Shown: one piece after another, positions 1 through 9,136 of the stretch | Position numbering within the stretch: the stretch's first letter is position 1 | Layout of the letters: each line of letters opens with the position of its first letter | From: Rhodopseudomonas sp. P2A-2r | Lineage (GTDB): Bacteria > Pseudomonadota > Alphaproteobacteria > Rhizobiales > Xanthobacteraceae | Reading direction: 5' to 3' | Assembly: GCF_026015985.1 (NCBI RefSeq) | Contig: NZ_CP110389.1 | Location: forward strand, 2,202,001 to 2,266,000 | DNA length: 64,000 nt | The notes under the pieces: generated by a model | Told to the model about the DNA's origin: nothing | The model's input: only the letters and a program-made list of their open reading frames with translations | Database searches by the model: none | Program-made: the position numbers and the translations under genes

Positions 1-1
1 T

Positions 2-790
2 CTGGAGAAGGTCATCGCTCGTGCGCGCCATGTCGAGGTGCAGATACTCGGCGACGGCGAGAATGTCGTGCATTGTTACGAGCGTGAATGCTCGCCGCAG
101 CGCCGCCGCCAGAAGGTGTGGGAAGAAGCGCAAGCCTTCCTGCTCCCGGACAGCGTTCGCCAGGAGCTTTGCGCCAGCGCTGTGGCACTCGCGCGGGAAG
201 TGAAATATCGCGGTGCCGGAACCGTCGAATATCTCTATGACGACGAGACGCAGGAATTTTACTTCATTGAGGTGAATACCCGCATTCAGGTCGAGCATCC
301 GGTGACGGAGATGATCACCGGCATAGACCTCGTGCAGGAAATGATCCGTGTTGCCGGTGGTGCCAAGCTGTCCGTCGACCAGCGCGACATCGTACCGCGC
401 GGCCACGCCATCGAGTGCCGCATCAATGCCGAGGATGTGTCTCGCGACTTCATGCCGACGCCAGGCCGGATCACCCGACTCAACGTGCCGGAAGGCGAAG
501 GCGTCCGCTTCGATACGATGCTGTACGCCGGCTATTCGATCCCGCCCTTCTATGACTCGTTGCTGGGCAAATTGATCGTCTGGGCGGAAAGCCGCGATGC
601 GTGCCTCGATCGGCTGAGGAAGGCGTTACAACATCTGGAGATTGGCGGCGTTCCAACGACGGTTTCGCTGCATCTTGCTCTGGCCAATGACGAGAGCGTG
701 CGTCGCGGGGCGTTTCATACGCGCTTTCTCGAAGGCTGGCTCGAAGCCGAATTCAGCAGACAATCCCAATCCAAGTCCGAGGTGGCGTGA
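2..790 (+). CDS. Biotin carboxylase, C-terminal part (truncated by window edge)
   Basis: This is the last 262 residues of an ATP-grasp biotin carboxylase, the subunit that carboxylates biotin with ATP and bicarbonate. The metal- and ATP-binding signature FIEVNTRIQVEHPVTE is intact, preceded by CSPQRRRQKVWEEA and followed by the C-terminal domain (HAIECRINAED, LLGKLIVWAESR). The 5' end lies outside the window. Its stop overlaps the start of a PxpB-like gene by one base, and a PxpC-like gene follows, so it most likely charges biotin for that carboxyltransferase-type enzyme rather than for fatty acid synthesis. The family assignment is firm; the substrate is inferred from context. Confidence 0.9.
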   Translation: MEKVIARARHVEVQILGDGENVVHCYERECSPQRRRQKVWEEAQAFLLPDSVRQELCASAVALAREVKYRGAGTVEYLYDDETQEFYFIEVNTRIQVEHPVTEMITGIDLVQEMIRVAGGAKLSVDQRDIVPRGHAIECRINAEDVSRDFMPTPGRITRLNVPEGEGVRFDTMLYAGYSIPPFYDSLLGKLIVWAESRDACLDRLRKALQHLEIGGVPTTVSLHLALANDESVRRGAFHTRFLEGWLEAEFSRQSQSKSEVA

Positions 791-1665
791 TGGGTATTCG
801 ATATTCATTCGGGGGCGACGAACATCTTTTCGTTGAGTGCAACGAGGAGATGTCGCTCGATGCTTTCTTCAAAAGCCTGTCGATGACCAACGGCATCCGC
901 GACAGCAAGATCAGAGGGGTTACTGAAATATGTCCGGCCAACGCCTCGTTTCAGGTCAAGTTCGATCCAGACGTCATCAAGCCTGACGACCTGCTGCGTG
1001 AGGTGATGTCCATAGAGGGCGCGGCGGCCAATTCCGAACCGGTCATCCGCACACGCATCATCGAAATTCCGGTTTTATACAACGATCCCTGGACGCGCGA
1101 GACGCTGATGCGTTTTCGTGAACGCCACCAGGATCCGGCCAGTACCGATCTCGAATATGCTGCCCGTATCAACGACTACAATTCGGTCGACGACTTCATC
1201 GCGGCGCACGCCGGCTCGCCTTGGTTCGTATCGATGGTCGGCTTCGTGGCCGGCCTTCCGTTCATGTACCAGATGGTCGAGCGGCGGCGGCAAATTCAGG
1301 TGCCGAAATATCTGCGGCCTCGTACCGACACGCCGCGGCTCACCATCGGTCACGGCGGTTGTTTCGGTTGCATCTATTCGGTGCGCGGGGCGGGCGGTTA
1401 TCAGATGTTCGGCGTCACGCCGATGCCGATCTTCGATCCGACCCAGACCACGAGCTACCTGCGCGACTTCATGGTGTTCTTCCGGCCTGGCGACATCGTG
1501 AAGTTCAAGCCGGTCGACCGTGCCGCCTACGACCAGGCTGTCGAGGAGGTCGACAGTGGCCGGTTCGCGCCGCCCATTCGCGACGTCAGCTTCGACCTGC
1601 GCGAATTCACCAAGGACATTGACGGCTACAACGCCAAACTGGAGGGCGTTCTCAATGGCCATTAA
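790..1665 (+). CDS. PxpB/KipI-type subunit (carboxyltransferase subdomain C/D family)
   Basis: A 291-residue protein of the KipI/PxpB/allophanate hydrolase subunit 1 family. The family core is seen in GFVAGLPFMYQM and in the glycine-rich segment GHGGCFGCIYSVRGAGGY. The ATG at 790 overlaps the upstream TGA by one base, which favours it over the GTG at 787. PxpB and PxpC together act in ATP-dependent opening of 5-oxoproline and related cyclic amides. With a biotin carboxylase in the same operon the complex may resemble urea amidolyase or biotin-dependent lactam hydrolases. It is longer than typical PxpB because of an N-terminal extension of about 60 residues. Confidence 0.82.
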   Translation: MGIRYSFGGDEHLFVECNEEMSLDAFFKSLSMTNGIRDSKIRGVTEICPANASFQVKFDPDVIKPDDLLREVMSIEGAAANSEPVIRTRIIEIPVLYNDPWTRETLMRFRERHQDPASTDLEYAARINDYNSVDDFIAAHAGSPWFVSMVGFVAGLPFMYQMVERRRQIQVPKYLRPRTDTPRLTIGHGGCFGCIYSVRGAGGYQMFGVTPMPIFDPTQTTSYLRDFMVFFRPGDIVKFKPVDRAAYDQAVEEVDSGRFAPPIRDVSFDLREFTKDIDGYNAKLEGVLNGH

Positions 1666-2629
1666 GGTCGTGCATCACGGACTTTCCACCACCGTTCAGG
1701 ATCTTGGGCGTCCCGGCTACTTTCATCTCGGAATTCCGCTCGGCGGCGCGATGGATCGCTACGCCATGCGAGCGGCAAATCTGCTGGTCGGTAACGACGA
1801 GAGCGCCGCCGGGCTCGAAGCAGTTTTTGTGGGGCCTCAGCTCGAGTTCACCGCGGACGCGCTCGTCGCTGTCACTGGCGCTGCCATGCCGGTCAAACTG
1901 GACGGGGCCGAGCAGCCCGGCTGGACCGCGCTCAAAGTCAAGGCCGGCCAGACGTTGACATTCGACTTCCTCGAGTCGGGAGCGCGCATATGCATCGCTG
2001 TCAGCGGCGGCATTGACGTTCCCGTGCAGTTGGGTAGCCGCTCGACCTATCCGATCGGCGCCCTGGGTGGTTACAAGGGGCGGCCGCTTCAGCCGGGCGA
2101 CGAACTGCCGGTGGGCGACGGTAGCCTCTCGCATGAGGGCCGCAGCGTCGACAAAAGCTTGCGGCGCCAACCTGGCACACCGGCCGAACTGCGCGCCTTG
2201 CCTGGCCTTTACTGGCATCGCTTGACGGAAGCCTCGAAGGAAACATTCTTTTCCGACGAATGGAAGGTCGCCAACGAGGCAGACAGGATGGGCTATCGGT
2301 TCAAGGGCGGCCGCAAGCTCGATCTTGTCGAACGCGGGCAGCCTTTCGGCGCAGGCTCGGATCCGTCGAACATCGTCGACAGCTGCTATCCCTATGGATC
2401 GATCCAGGTGCCCGGCGGAACGGAGCCGATCATCCTGCATCGCGATGCGGTTTCCGGCGGGGGCTATTTCATGGTCGGCACGATAATCGCGGCGGACATG
2501 GATCTGATCGGACAGCTGCAGCCGCACACGCCGACGCGCTTCGTCAAAGTGAACATGGACCAGGCGTTGGCCGCGCGGGCCGACGAGGCCCGTCGTTTGG
2601 AACGTCTCCGTGCTTCTCTGAAATCGTAA
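1655..2629 (+). CDS. PxpC/KipA-type subunit, biotin-dependent carboxyltransferase family
   Basis: A 324-residue protein beginning MAIKVVHHGLSTTVQDLGRP, the hallmark opening of KipA/PxpC/allophanate hydrolase subunit 2. Other family segments are GGAMDRYAMRAANLLVGND near residue 30 and the C-terminal GGYFMVGTIIAADMDLIGQL. The start overlaps the end of the PxpB-like gene by 11 bases, so the two are translationally coupled and probably form one complex. The C-terminal region ends in an Arg/Glu-rich tail. Family assignment is firm. Whether the substrate is 5-oxoproline, allophanate or another cyclic amide cannot be read from the sequence. Confidence 0.85.
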   Translation: MAIKVVHHGLSTTVQDLGRPGYFHLGIPLGGAMDRYAMRAANLLVGNDESAAGLEAVFVGPQLEFTADALVAVTGAAMPVKLDGAEQPGWTALKVKAGQTLTFDFLESGARICIAVSGGIDVPVQLGSRSTYPIGALGGYKGRPLQPGDELPVGDGSLSHEGRSVDKSLRRQPGTPAELRALPGLYWHRLTEASKETFFSDEWKVANEADRMGYRFKGGRKLDLVERGQPFGAGSDPSNIVDSCYPYGSIQVPGGTEPIILHRDAVSGGGYFMVGTIIAADMDLIGQLQPHTPTRFVKVNMDQALAARADEARRLERLRASLKS

Positions 2630-2643
2630 CTGGGGAATGTGAA

Positions 2644-3711
2644 ATGAATCTCCGCTCAACTCTGCTGACCGGTTCTGTTTTCGCGCTTTTCGCCAGCTCG
2701 TCTTACGCAGACGATTGGTTTCCTTACAAGGCGATGAAGACCGAACCGCCCTTCGCCGCCGGAGGCAAACAGGAAGAGGTCTTGTACACGCCGCTTTCGA
2801 AGGCCAGTCAGCCCTGGAAGATCTGCGTGTCGTTTCCGCACATGAAGGACGCCTACTGGCTCGGGGTGGATTATGGCGTTGTGGACGAAGCCAAGCGGCT
2901 TGGCGTGTCGATGAATTTGCTCAACGCCGGCGGATACACCGAACTCAAGACCCAGATTTCGCAAATCGAGGATTGTGTCGCCAACGGCGCGCAGGCGGTG
3001 GTGATCGGCGCGATCTCGCTCGATGGCTTGAACAATCTGGTGGCGGAGGTGAGCAAGAAGGGGATCCCGGTCATTGATGTGGTGAACGGCATTTCATCGC
3101 CGGACGTCGCGGCCAAATCGCTCGTCTCCTTCTACACGATGGGCCATTCGGCCGGCGAATACCTTGCCAAGAAACATCCAGCCGGCAGCAAGGACGTGAA
3201 GGTTGGTTGGTTTCCGGGGCCGGCTGGCGCAGGCTGGGTCGAAGCTGCGAACAAGGGTTTTCAGGACGCTGTCAAAGATTCCGCGGTGAAAATGCTCGAT
3301 GCGAAATATGGCGATACCGGCAAGGAGGTGCAGCAGAAGCTGGTCGAGGACGTGTTGCAATCAAATCCGGATATTCGCTACGTCGCCGGCACCGCCGTGA
3401 CCGCCGAGGCGGCGCAGGGCGTCATCCGCGAACGCGGCCTGCAGGGGTCCGTCAATTTGCTGGCATTCTACATGACGCCCGGCGTCTATGACGGCATCAA
3501 GCGTGGTTTCATTCTTGCGGCGCCCGCGGACTCCATGGTCGTTCAGGGCCGAATCGCGATCGACCAGGCCGTGCGCATTCTCGAGAAGAAAGACTACATC
3601 AAACATGTCGGTCCGAAGATATTCGTTGTCGACCAGCAGAACGTGAACGGCGTTTCGCGCACGAGCATCCTGCCGCCGGAAGACTTCAAGCCCCTGTTCA
3701 AGGTGAACTGA
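2644..3711 (+). CDS. Periplasmic sugar-type/TorT-like substrate-binding protein of an ABC importer
   Basis: 355 residues with a signal peptide (MNLRSTLLTGSVFALFASSSYA, cleavage near residue 22). The mature part is a type I periplasmic binding fold: WKICVSFPHMKDAYWLGVDYG, then CVANGAQAVVIGAISLDGLN and GIPVIDVVNG. The sequence resembles TorT, the periplasmic ligand sensor of TMAO respiration, but ABC ATPase and permease genes follow immediately, so here it should be the receptor of an importer. The start is the ATG 14 bases after the PxpC stop. The ligand is unknown; the operon suggests a cyclic amide or a related nitrogen compound. Confidence 0.85.
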   Translation: MNLRSTLLTGSVFALFASSSYADDWFPYKAMKTEPPFAAGGKQEEVLYTPLSKASQPWKICVSFPHMKDAYWLGVDYGVVDEAKRLGVSMNLLNAGGYTELKTQISQIEDCVANGAQAVVIGAISLDGLNNLVAEVSKKGIPVIDVVNGISSPDVAAKSLVSFYTMGHSAGEYLAKKHPAGSKDVKVGWFPGPAGAGWVEAANKGFQDAVKDSAVKMLDAKYGDTGKEVQQKLVEDVLQSNPDIRYVAGTAVTAEAAQGVIRERGLQGSVNLLAFYMTPGVYDGIKRGFILAAPADSMVVQGRIAIDQAVRILEKKDYIKHVGPKIFVVDQQNVNGVSRTSILPPEDFKPLFKVN

Positions 3712-3754
3712 TTGTTCGGCCGGTCCAGTCCGGCAGAACCAGCGTCGGTTGGTG

Positions 3755-5293
3755 ATGATGTTGACCGTTTTGGGCGAGCCGCTTCTGGTCGAGATGACCG
3801 GGATCTCCAAGGACTTTCCGGGCGTCAAAGCCCTGTCCGGCGTCGATTTTCAACTCAGGCATGGCGAAGTCCATGTGCTGTTCGGTGAAAACGGCGCCGG
3901 CAAGTCCACGCTCATCTCGATCCTGTCCGGGGTCTATCGTCCCACGGCCGGCATCTTGCGTGTGAACGGAGAGGAAGTTCATTTCCGATCCGTGCAGGAC
4001 GCCCGCAGAGCGGGCATAGGGACGGTCTTTCAGGAGCTGTCGCTGGTTCCCACACTCACCGTGATCGAGAACGTACATCTCGGACAGGAGCTGCAGCGCG
4101 GGCTGCTGATCGATCGCAAGGCCATGGAGCGCGATACCCGTGCATTGTTCGGCACGCTTGGCTTCGACATAGACGTCGGTCTGCCCGTATCGCGGCTGTC
4201 GCGCGCTCAACAGCAGATGGTCGAGATCGCCAAGGCGATTCACGCGAAGGCCCGCGTCCTCATTCTGGACGAACCGACCGCCTCATTGACCGAACGGGAG
4301 ACGGAAAGGCTGTTCGGGTTCATCAGGCAGGCGCGCCAGCGTGGCGTCGGCATCGTCTATATCTCACACCGCATCCAGGAGTTCTCGCAAATAGCGGACC
4401 GAATAACGGTGCTGCGCGACGGCAAGCTGATCGCAACCGTCGATCAGAAGGCGACATCGGAAAGCGCTCTTGTGACCCTGATGATGGGCAGGGCGATCGA
4501 CAAGGTCTATCCGCATATCAACCGCCAGCCCGACGGCGAGACGGTCTTGTCAATGCGCGGCGTTCACGCCGCAGGCGTCAACGGCGTCGACATCGATGTG
4601 CGAGCCGGCGAAGTGCTGGGCGTGGCCGGTTTGGTCGGGTCGGGCAAATCGCGGGTCTGGCGCAGCATTCTCGGGTTGCAGCCTCTCAAGGCCGGAACGG
4701 TCGTCCTGTTCGGAAAGAACGTCAGCGGTTCGCCGACGCGCAAGCTGTTGCATTCCGGCGTCTTCTACATGTCGCCCGACCGCAAGGCGGAGGGGCTCGT
4801 GCTCTCGGCCTCCCCGCGCGACAACATACAGCTGGATTTGCTCGATCGGATTGATCTGGCCGGGCGGTTCGGTCTGAGGTCGCTGCGCCGCACGCGCGCC
4901 GTGGCCGATGCGATCGGCGCGCGCGTCGACCTCGCGCGACGTTCGATGCCGAAGACGGTCGCAGCGCTGTCCGGAGGAAATCAGCAGAAGGTCCTGTTCG
5001 GCAAGGGGCTGGGACAGGACCGCCGCATCTATATCTTCGACGAGCCGACGATCGGCGTCGATATGGGGACGCGCAGCCAGCTCTATCTTCTGATCCGCGA
5101 CCTCGCCGAGGCAGGCAAGGCCGTGGTCGTCATTTCCTCCGACCTGCCGGAGGTGATGCATTTGGCGCACCGGCTGCTCGTTTTTTCCAACGGCAGGATT
5201 TCAGCCGAGCTCGAGGGGGACGATCTCGTCGAGGACGTGGTGCTTCGTCATTTCTTCAAAGAGTCGAGGAGGCCACTGGATGAGCACGCCTGA
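3755..5293 (+). CDS. ABC importer ATPase with two nucleotide-binding domains (RbsA/MglA type)
   Basis: About 512 residues with two ABC cassettes. Domain 1 has Walker A GENGAGKST, an ABC signature LSRAQQQ (a variant of LSGGQ) and Walker B VLILDEPTASLT. Domain 2 has Walker A GLVGSGKS, signature LSGGNQQK and IYIFDEPTIGVD. This is the layout of carbohydrate-uptake ATPases of the RbsA/MglA/XylG type. The first ATG of a GTG-ATG-ATG cluster is used as start. The 3' end overlaps the permease gene by 14 bases. It energises import of whatever the upstream binding protein captures. Confidence 0.9.
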   Translation: MMLTVLGEPLLVEMTGISKDFPGVKALSGVDFQLRHGEVHVLFGENGAGKSTLISILSGVYRPTAGILRVNGEEVHFRSVQDARRAGIGTVFQELSLVPTLTVIENVHLGQELQRGLLIDRKAMERDTRALFGTLGFDIDVGLPVSRLSRAQQQMVEIAKAIHAKARVLILDEPTASLTERETERLFGFIRQARQRGVGIVYISHRIQEFSQIADRITVLRDGKLIATVDQKATSESALVTLMMGRAIDKVYPHINRQPDGETVLSMRGVHAAGVNGVDIDVRAGEVLGVAGLVGSGKSRVWRSILGLQPLKAGTVVLFGKNVSGSPTRKLLHSGVFYMSPDRKAEGLVLSASPRDNIQLDLLDRIDLAGRFGLRSLRRTRAVADAIGARVDLARRSMPKTVAALSGGNQQKVLFGKGLGQDRRIYIFDEPTIGVDMGTRSQLYLLIRDLAEAGKAVVVISSDLPEVMHLAHRLLVFSNGRISAELEGDDLVEDVVLRHFFKESRRPLDEHA

Positions 5294-6317
5294 CGCGGTG
5301 GATAACAGTCCCACCACAACGCTTGGCCAGTCCGCGGTCCACGCATTCAAGGCGCTTTTTCTGAGGATCGGTGTGTTGCCGTTCTTTCTGGCGGCCGCTC
5401 TGATCTTGTTTTCGCTGGCTTCGAGCAACTTCCTGACCGTCAGCAATCTGACCAATGTGGCGCGACAGTCGGTCTATCTGATCCTGGTATCGATCGGGCA
5501 AATGGTTGTGTTAATCACCGGCGGCTTCGATCTTGCGGTCGGCACGGCCATCGCGCTCACCTCCGTGGTCGGCGCGCTCTCCATGGTGGCGTTGGCTGTG
5601 ATGATGCCGGAACATATCTGGCTCGTGATCGTCATTGGCAGTCTGGCCGGAGTCGGTGCCGCACTGGTCATCGGCTGTACTAACGGCCTCGGCATCGCGC
5701 AATTCGCCGTATCGCCTTTCATCATGACACTTGGTGTACAGTCGGTCGGCGCGGGACTGGCGCTCTATCTGACCGGTGGTGTGCCGGTGTCGCGCCTGCC
5801 TGTCGAGTTCGGCAATACGTTCGGCTTCGGACGAATTTTCGGTGTGCCGGTTCCGGTCGTCGTTGCGGTGACTGCCATTCTCGTCACCTGGATTATGATG
5901 AACCGCACCCGACTCGGCGTGCAGATTTACGCTGTCGGCGGCAACATGAAAGCTGCACATCTGTCGGGGATCAATACGAAGAAGGTGCTGTTCCTGGCCT
6001 ATTTGTTCAGCGCGCTTCTTGCATCCATCGCCGGCCTCTTGCTCACGGCCCGCGTCGAGTCGGGAGAGTCCAATCTTGGCGGGTCGATGGCACTCGAGTC
6101 GATCGCGGCCTGCGTCATCGCGGGCGTATCATTGCGCGGTGGCATTGGGCGCGTCGAAAGCGTCGTGCTCGGTGCGTTCTTCATCGCGCTGGTCCAGAAC
6201 GGCATGAACATCGCGCAGATAGGCTCTTACTTGCAGATGGTTCTTCTCGGCGGGCTGCTCATTCTCGCGGTGATTATCGATCAGTTCCGCTACCGCATGC
6301 TGATAGGGCCCGTCTGA
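5280..6317 (+). CDS. ABC importer permease (RbsC-like)
   Basis: 345-residue inner-membrane permease with about eight to ten hydrophobic segments. The RbsC-family landmark GGFDLAVGTAIALTSVVGAL lies near residue 80, followed by NRTRLGVQIYAVGGNMKAAHLSGIN, the coupling-loop region that contacts the ATPase, and a final VLLGGLLILAVIIDQFR. It overlaps the ATPase gene by 14 bases, which supports coupled translation. With the binding protein and the ATPase this makes a complete importer. One permease gene suggests a homodimer. Confidence 0.9.
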   Translation: MSTPDAVDNSPTTTLGQSAVHAFKALFLRIGVLPFFLAAALILFSLASSNFLTVSNLTNVARQSVYLILVSIGQMVVLITGGFDLAVGTAIALTSVVGALSMVALAVMMPEHIWLVIVIGSLAGVGAALVIGCTNGLGIAQFAVSPFIMTLGVQSVGAGLALYLTGGVPVSRLPVEFGNTFGFGRIFGVPVPVVVAVTAILVTWIMMNRTRLGVQIYAVGGNMKAAHLSGINTKKVLFLAYLFSALLASIAGLLLTARVESGESNLGGSMALESIAACVIAGVSLRGGIGRVESVVLGAFFIALVQNGMNIAQIGSYLQMVLLGGLLILAVIIDQFRYRMLIGPV

Positions 6318-6577
6318 GATGTGCTTCAGGATTGCAAGACAGCCGAAAGATGAAATCGTGGGTTCTGGATGCCGCGCTGAGCCCAAGGTTGACCGGGGGC
6401 AGACTTCAGGCCGCAAAATGTCCGCTCGGTCCGCCGTGGCCGGTTCATCTGTGAGCCAACACGAGCGCGCAGGTACCATCTATCGCGTCCCAATCGCTAC
6501 GCAGATCCTCGGTGTGTCGCCCATTGGATCGGCGATAGCGAACTGAGAAGTTCACCCACCAACAAGTTGGAGCAGAC

Positions 6578-6787
6578 ATGCCTTTCATTCGTGTAGACTG
6601 GTTTCCAGGACGGACTCTCGAGCAGAAGCGTGAGCTTGCAGAGGTGCTGACGCGGGAGTTCGCGCGCATCGCGAAGTGCAAACCCGAGACCATCAATTTC
6701 ATTTTCACAGAGGTCAAGCGAGACGATTGGGGGCGCAACGGAAGACTCTTCTGCGATGCATACGAGTACGAAAACGATCCAGAGTAG
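6578..6787 (+). CDS. 4-oxalocrotonate tautomerase family enzyme
   Basis: 69 residues beginning MPFIRVDWFPGRTLEQKRELA. Proline directly after the initiator Met is the catalytic general base of the 4-OT superfamily. The segment CKPETINFIFTEVKRDDWGRNG matches the family core. Small tautomerases of this type interconvert enol and keto forms in catabolic pathways. It lies 260 bases after the permease gene in the same direction and may be the last gene of the catabolic operon. Substrate unknown. Confidence 0.8.
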   Translation: MPFIRVDWFPGRTLEQKRELAEVLTREFARIAKCKPETINFIFTEVKRDDWGRNGRLFCDAYEYENDPE

Positions 6788-7149
6788 GTCGACGGGCATT
6801 TGCAACGAGGCAGTTCCTGACGGCTTCTGTTATTTGGCGCGCCGTTTGTATCGGCCTACCGCGCAGTAGCGACTTCGTGGCCCTCCACACGCAAAGCCGC
6901 CGCACAGTGGCCGCGCCCCTGAACTCAATGCGGCAGCCGAAAGTCGGGCCTCTGCGTTGAATCAAGGCGTCGCTGTAGATGTCGGTGCCGAACGAAAGCC
7001 GGAGGGACCGCTAACCCGCGACGACGTTGCATCTCAGTTTGCTCGAATTGCTTCGACGAGATGGGCCACGATCACGTTTGTGGGGGTCTGGGACACGGTT
7101 GCGAGTGTTATCGTCCCGCGGCCGGACAGATTTTATACATTCAGTCTAG

Positions 7150-8436
7150 CAGTCTGCTGAAAAACCAGCTCGCCAAGCGGTTTTCTTGATGATTCACTTT
7201 GTCATCTCGAATCGGTGGAGACGAGCATGCGCGGCAATTTTGTGGATCAGGGCGGGTTGTTTTCGTACATTTCACCAGACAAGCGGGTGCCGACGAACCA
7301 CCCTCTGAGGAAGATCCGCGAGCTTGTCCGGGATGTGCTGGGTGAGTTGAGCCGTAGCCTGGCGAAGCTTTACGCCAGCGAGGGACGTCCTTCGATTCCT
7401 CCCGAACAATTACTGAGCGCGCTGTTGCTGCAGGTGTTCTACGGCATCCGCTCGGAACGCCAGCTGATGGAGCAGCTGAACTATAATCTTTTATATCGCT
7501 GGTTCGTAGGGCTTTCACCGGACGATCCGGTCTGGGACCCGACCACCTTCACCAAGAACCGCGACAGGCTGCAGAACGGCGAGGTGTTTGCGAAGTTCAT
7601 GGCCAGGCTCCTGAACCATTCCCAGGTCAGGCCGCTATTGTCGAACGAGCATTTTTCGGTGGACGGGACGCTGATCGAAGCCTGGGCTTCGCAGAAGAGC
7701 TTTCGTCCCAAGGACGGCAGTGGCGACGATGACAACGGCGCCAATTTCCATGGCCAGAAGCGCAAGAACGACACCCATGCCAGCACCAGCGATCCCGACA
7801 GCAGGCTCTACCGCAAGGCGGCCGGGCGCGAGGCCAGGCTTTGCTATATGGGCCACGCGACCATGGAGAACCGGCATGGCCTGGCAGTCGCCGGCATGGT
7901 TACGCACGCCAATGGCACGGCCGAGCGCCGCGCTTCGGAGACGATGTTGAAGGCTCGGCGCAAGACGGCCCGCCGCCGCATCACGGCCGGTGAGGACAAG
8001 GCCTACGACACCGCCGATCATGTGGCCAAGCTTCGCGCCATCGACGTGACGCCGCATGTGACGCAAAACAACGCCGTCACCAAAGCCGGCAAGACCCGCA
8101 CCAGCGCCATCGACGATCGCACCACACGACATCCCGGCTATGGCATGTCGCAATCACGCCGAGCGATGATCGAGTGCATCTTCGGCTGGGGCAAACAACA
8201 CGGCACCATGCGCAAGACCAAGCATCGCGGCATCGGTCGCGTCGCCGCCGACTTTCTCCTTAACCTGATCGCCTACAATCTGATCCGCATCCCCAAACTG
8301 CTCGCAGCATAGGCCACCGGCTTCGGGGACAACCCCGGCACCCCGCCGATAAGCGCGCTCCCTCACCGCTCCCCACTTCGATAACGACCGCAGAGAGACA
8401 AGAAAACTCTCAAATCTAGGGTTTTTCAGCAGACTG
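7150..8436 (+). mobile_element. Complete IS of about 1287 bp (IS5/IS1182-like) with 17-bp perfect inverted repeats
   Basis: The left end 7150-7166 (CAGTCTGCTGAAAAACC) is the exact reverse complement of 8420-8436. CTAG occurs immediately outside both ends (7146-7149 and 8437-8440), which is a 4-bp target duplication. One DDE transposase fills the element. Perfect ends and an intact transposase suggest recent insertion. The host sequence is the DUF2235 fragment. The family label rests on the transposase sequence and the CTAG target; ISfinder placement was not checked. Confidence 0.9.
7227..8312 (+). CDS. DDE transposase of the 1.29-kb IS
   Basis: 361 residues starting MRGNFVDQGGLFSYISPDKR. The N-terminal domain (HPLRKIRELVRDVL, IPPEQLLSALLLQ) is followed by the catalytic core with HFSVDGTLIEAWAS (first Asp near residue 150), GEDKAYDTADHVAKLR (second Asp) and the C-terminal RAMIECIFGWGKQHG, which carries the Glu. 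It ends in the usual hydrophobic LLNLIAYNLIRIPKLLAA. No frameshift is present, so the protein should be active. An in-frame GTG 12 bases upstream is an alternative start. Confidence 0.9.
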   Translation: MRGNFVDQGGLFSYISPDKRVPTNHPLRKIRELVRDVLGELSRSLAKLYASEGRPSIPPEQLLSALLLQVFYGIRSERQLMEQLNYNLLYRWFVGLSPDDPVWDPTTFTKNRDRLQNGEVFAKFMARLLNHSQVRPLLSNEHFSVDGTLIEAWASQKSFRPKDGSGDDDNGANFHGQKRKNDTHASTSDPDSRLYRKAAGREARLCYMGHATMENRHGLAVAGMVTHANGTAERRASETMLKARRKTARRRITAGEDKAYDTADHVAKLRAIDVTPHVTQNNAVTKAGKTRTSAIDDRTTRHPGYGMSQSRRAMIECIFGWGKQHGTMRKTKHRGIGRVAADFLLNLIAYNLIRIPKLLAA

Positions 8437-8569
8437 CTAGAGAAGCTGGCGAATACTCAGCAGAATCCCAGCGTGAAGGCGTTCCGCCAGGCGATTGCGA
8501 TCGACGAGCGTAGACGAATGTTTCGGTTACATTCTTGGGATGAGCCCCAGAAGTATACGCACAACCGAT

Positions 8570-8819
8570 TCAGCCTGGCGCAGGAAACGGTAGGCATCTA
8601 TGGATTCTTCTCGAACCTGCTCCACAGCCGGGGCAGAGACTCGTGTCGCTGTTGGCGCGAACGGTAATCACGGTCGTGTCGCCGTCGCAGATGGCGCTCT
8701 CGACATCTAACCCGTGAGGGACCAGCGCCGATGGACGAAGGGCTCGCTGCATCTTGTTGATTCCTTTGTGAAACCAACGCGAGCCGACTCTTGAACTTCA
8801 TCAAAAGTGAGTCAGAGCC
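8570..8819 (-). mobile_element. ISL3-family remnant (5' end and transposase N terminus)
   Basis: Minus-strand translation from 8752 gives SALVPHGLDVESAICDGDTT followed by LCPGCGAGSRRIH, the zinc-finger N terminus of ISL3-family transposases. About 65 bases upstream of the start, near 8819 on the minus strand, lies GGCTCTGACTC, a plausible ISL3 inverted-repeat end. Only about 60 of the usual 400 or so residues remain. It truncates the DUF2235 fragment on its other side. Confidence 0.65.
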
Positions 8820-9136
8820 CAATATTGCAGGCCGAATGACACGAGGGGCAACGCTAAGCGACAGCCTGAAATAGCAATTTGAGATGGCTGCATGTCCCCG
8901 CTTTGAACCTGTCTGTGGCCGGCTTCGCGCACTCGGAGCCACTTAGGCAGTGCTGCGCGAAAAGGCGGTGACTCGGATCGCGAGCAGCACGCCTTGTTTC
9001 TCCATCGCGCCAGGACGGCGGTGGCGGAGGCAACTTTTAGCACCCTCCTAAACGAGCGTGCCCCTGCTGTGCCCCAGCTTTTTCGGGGTACACTCCGAGG
9101 GAGTAAGGCCGCTAAGTGTTTTGATTTCCTGGAACA
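8820..9136. other. Non-coding stretch between the ISL3 remnant and the island boundary
   Basis: No convincing gene. It contains a potential hairpin around 9068-9093 (CCCCAGCTTTTTCGGGG core) and a smaller palindrome ACTCCGAGGGAGT near 9090-9102. Before the island integrated, this sequence lay just downstream of the tRNA-Val gene, so these may be remains of its terminator region. Confidence 0.4.

Larger units (their letters stand above)
6957..8590 (+). pseudogene. DUF2235 (Tle1-like alpha/beta hydrolase) gene fragment split by an IS
   Basis: The 5' piece (to 7149) encodes WATITFVGVWDTVASVIVP, typical of DUF2235 proteins, a family that includes type VI secretion phospholipase effectors. The 3' piece (from 8441) encodes NPSVKAFRQAIAIDERRRMF, the next conserved block of the same family. 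Removing the IS at 7150-8436 and one CTAG copy joins the pieces in frame as RFYTFSLEKLANTQQNPSVK. The true N terminus is missing, and after about 8580 the frame runs into an ISL3 remnant. This is a doubly broken remnant, not a working gene. Confidence 0.75.

Noticed and set aside
6319..6546. 75-codon open frame after the ABC permease
   Set aside because: No start signal, no recognisable domain, and mixed composition; probably non-coding leader of the tautomerase gene.
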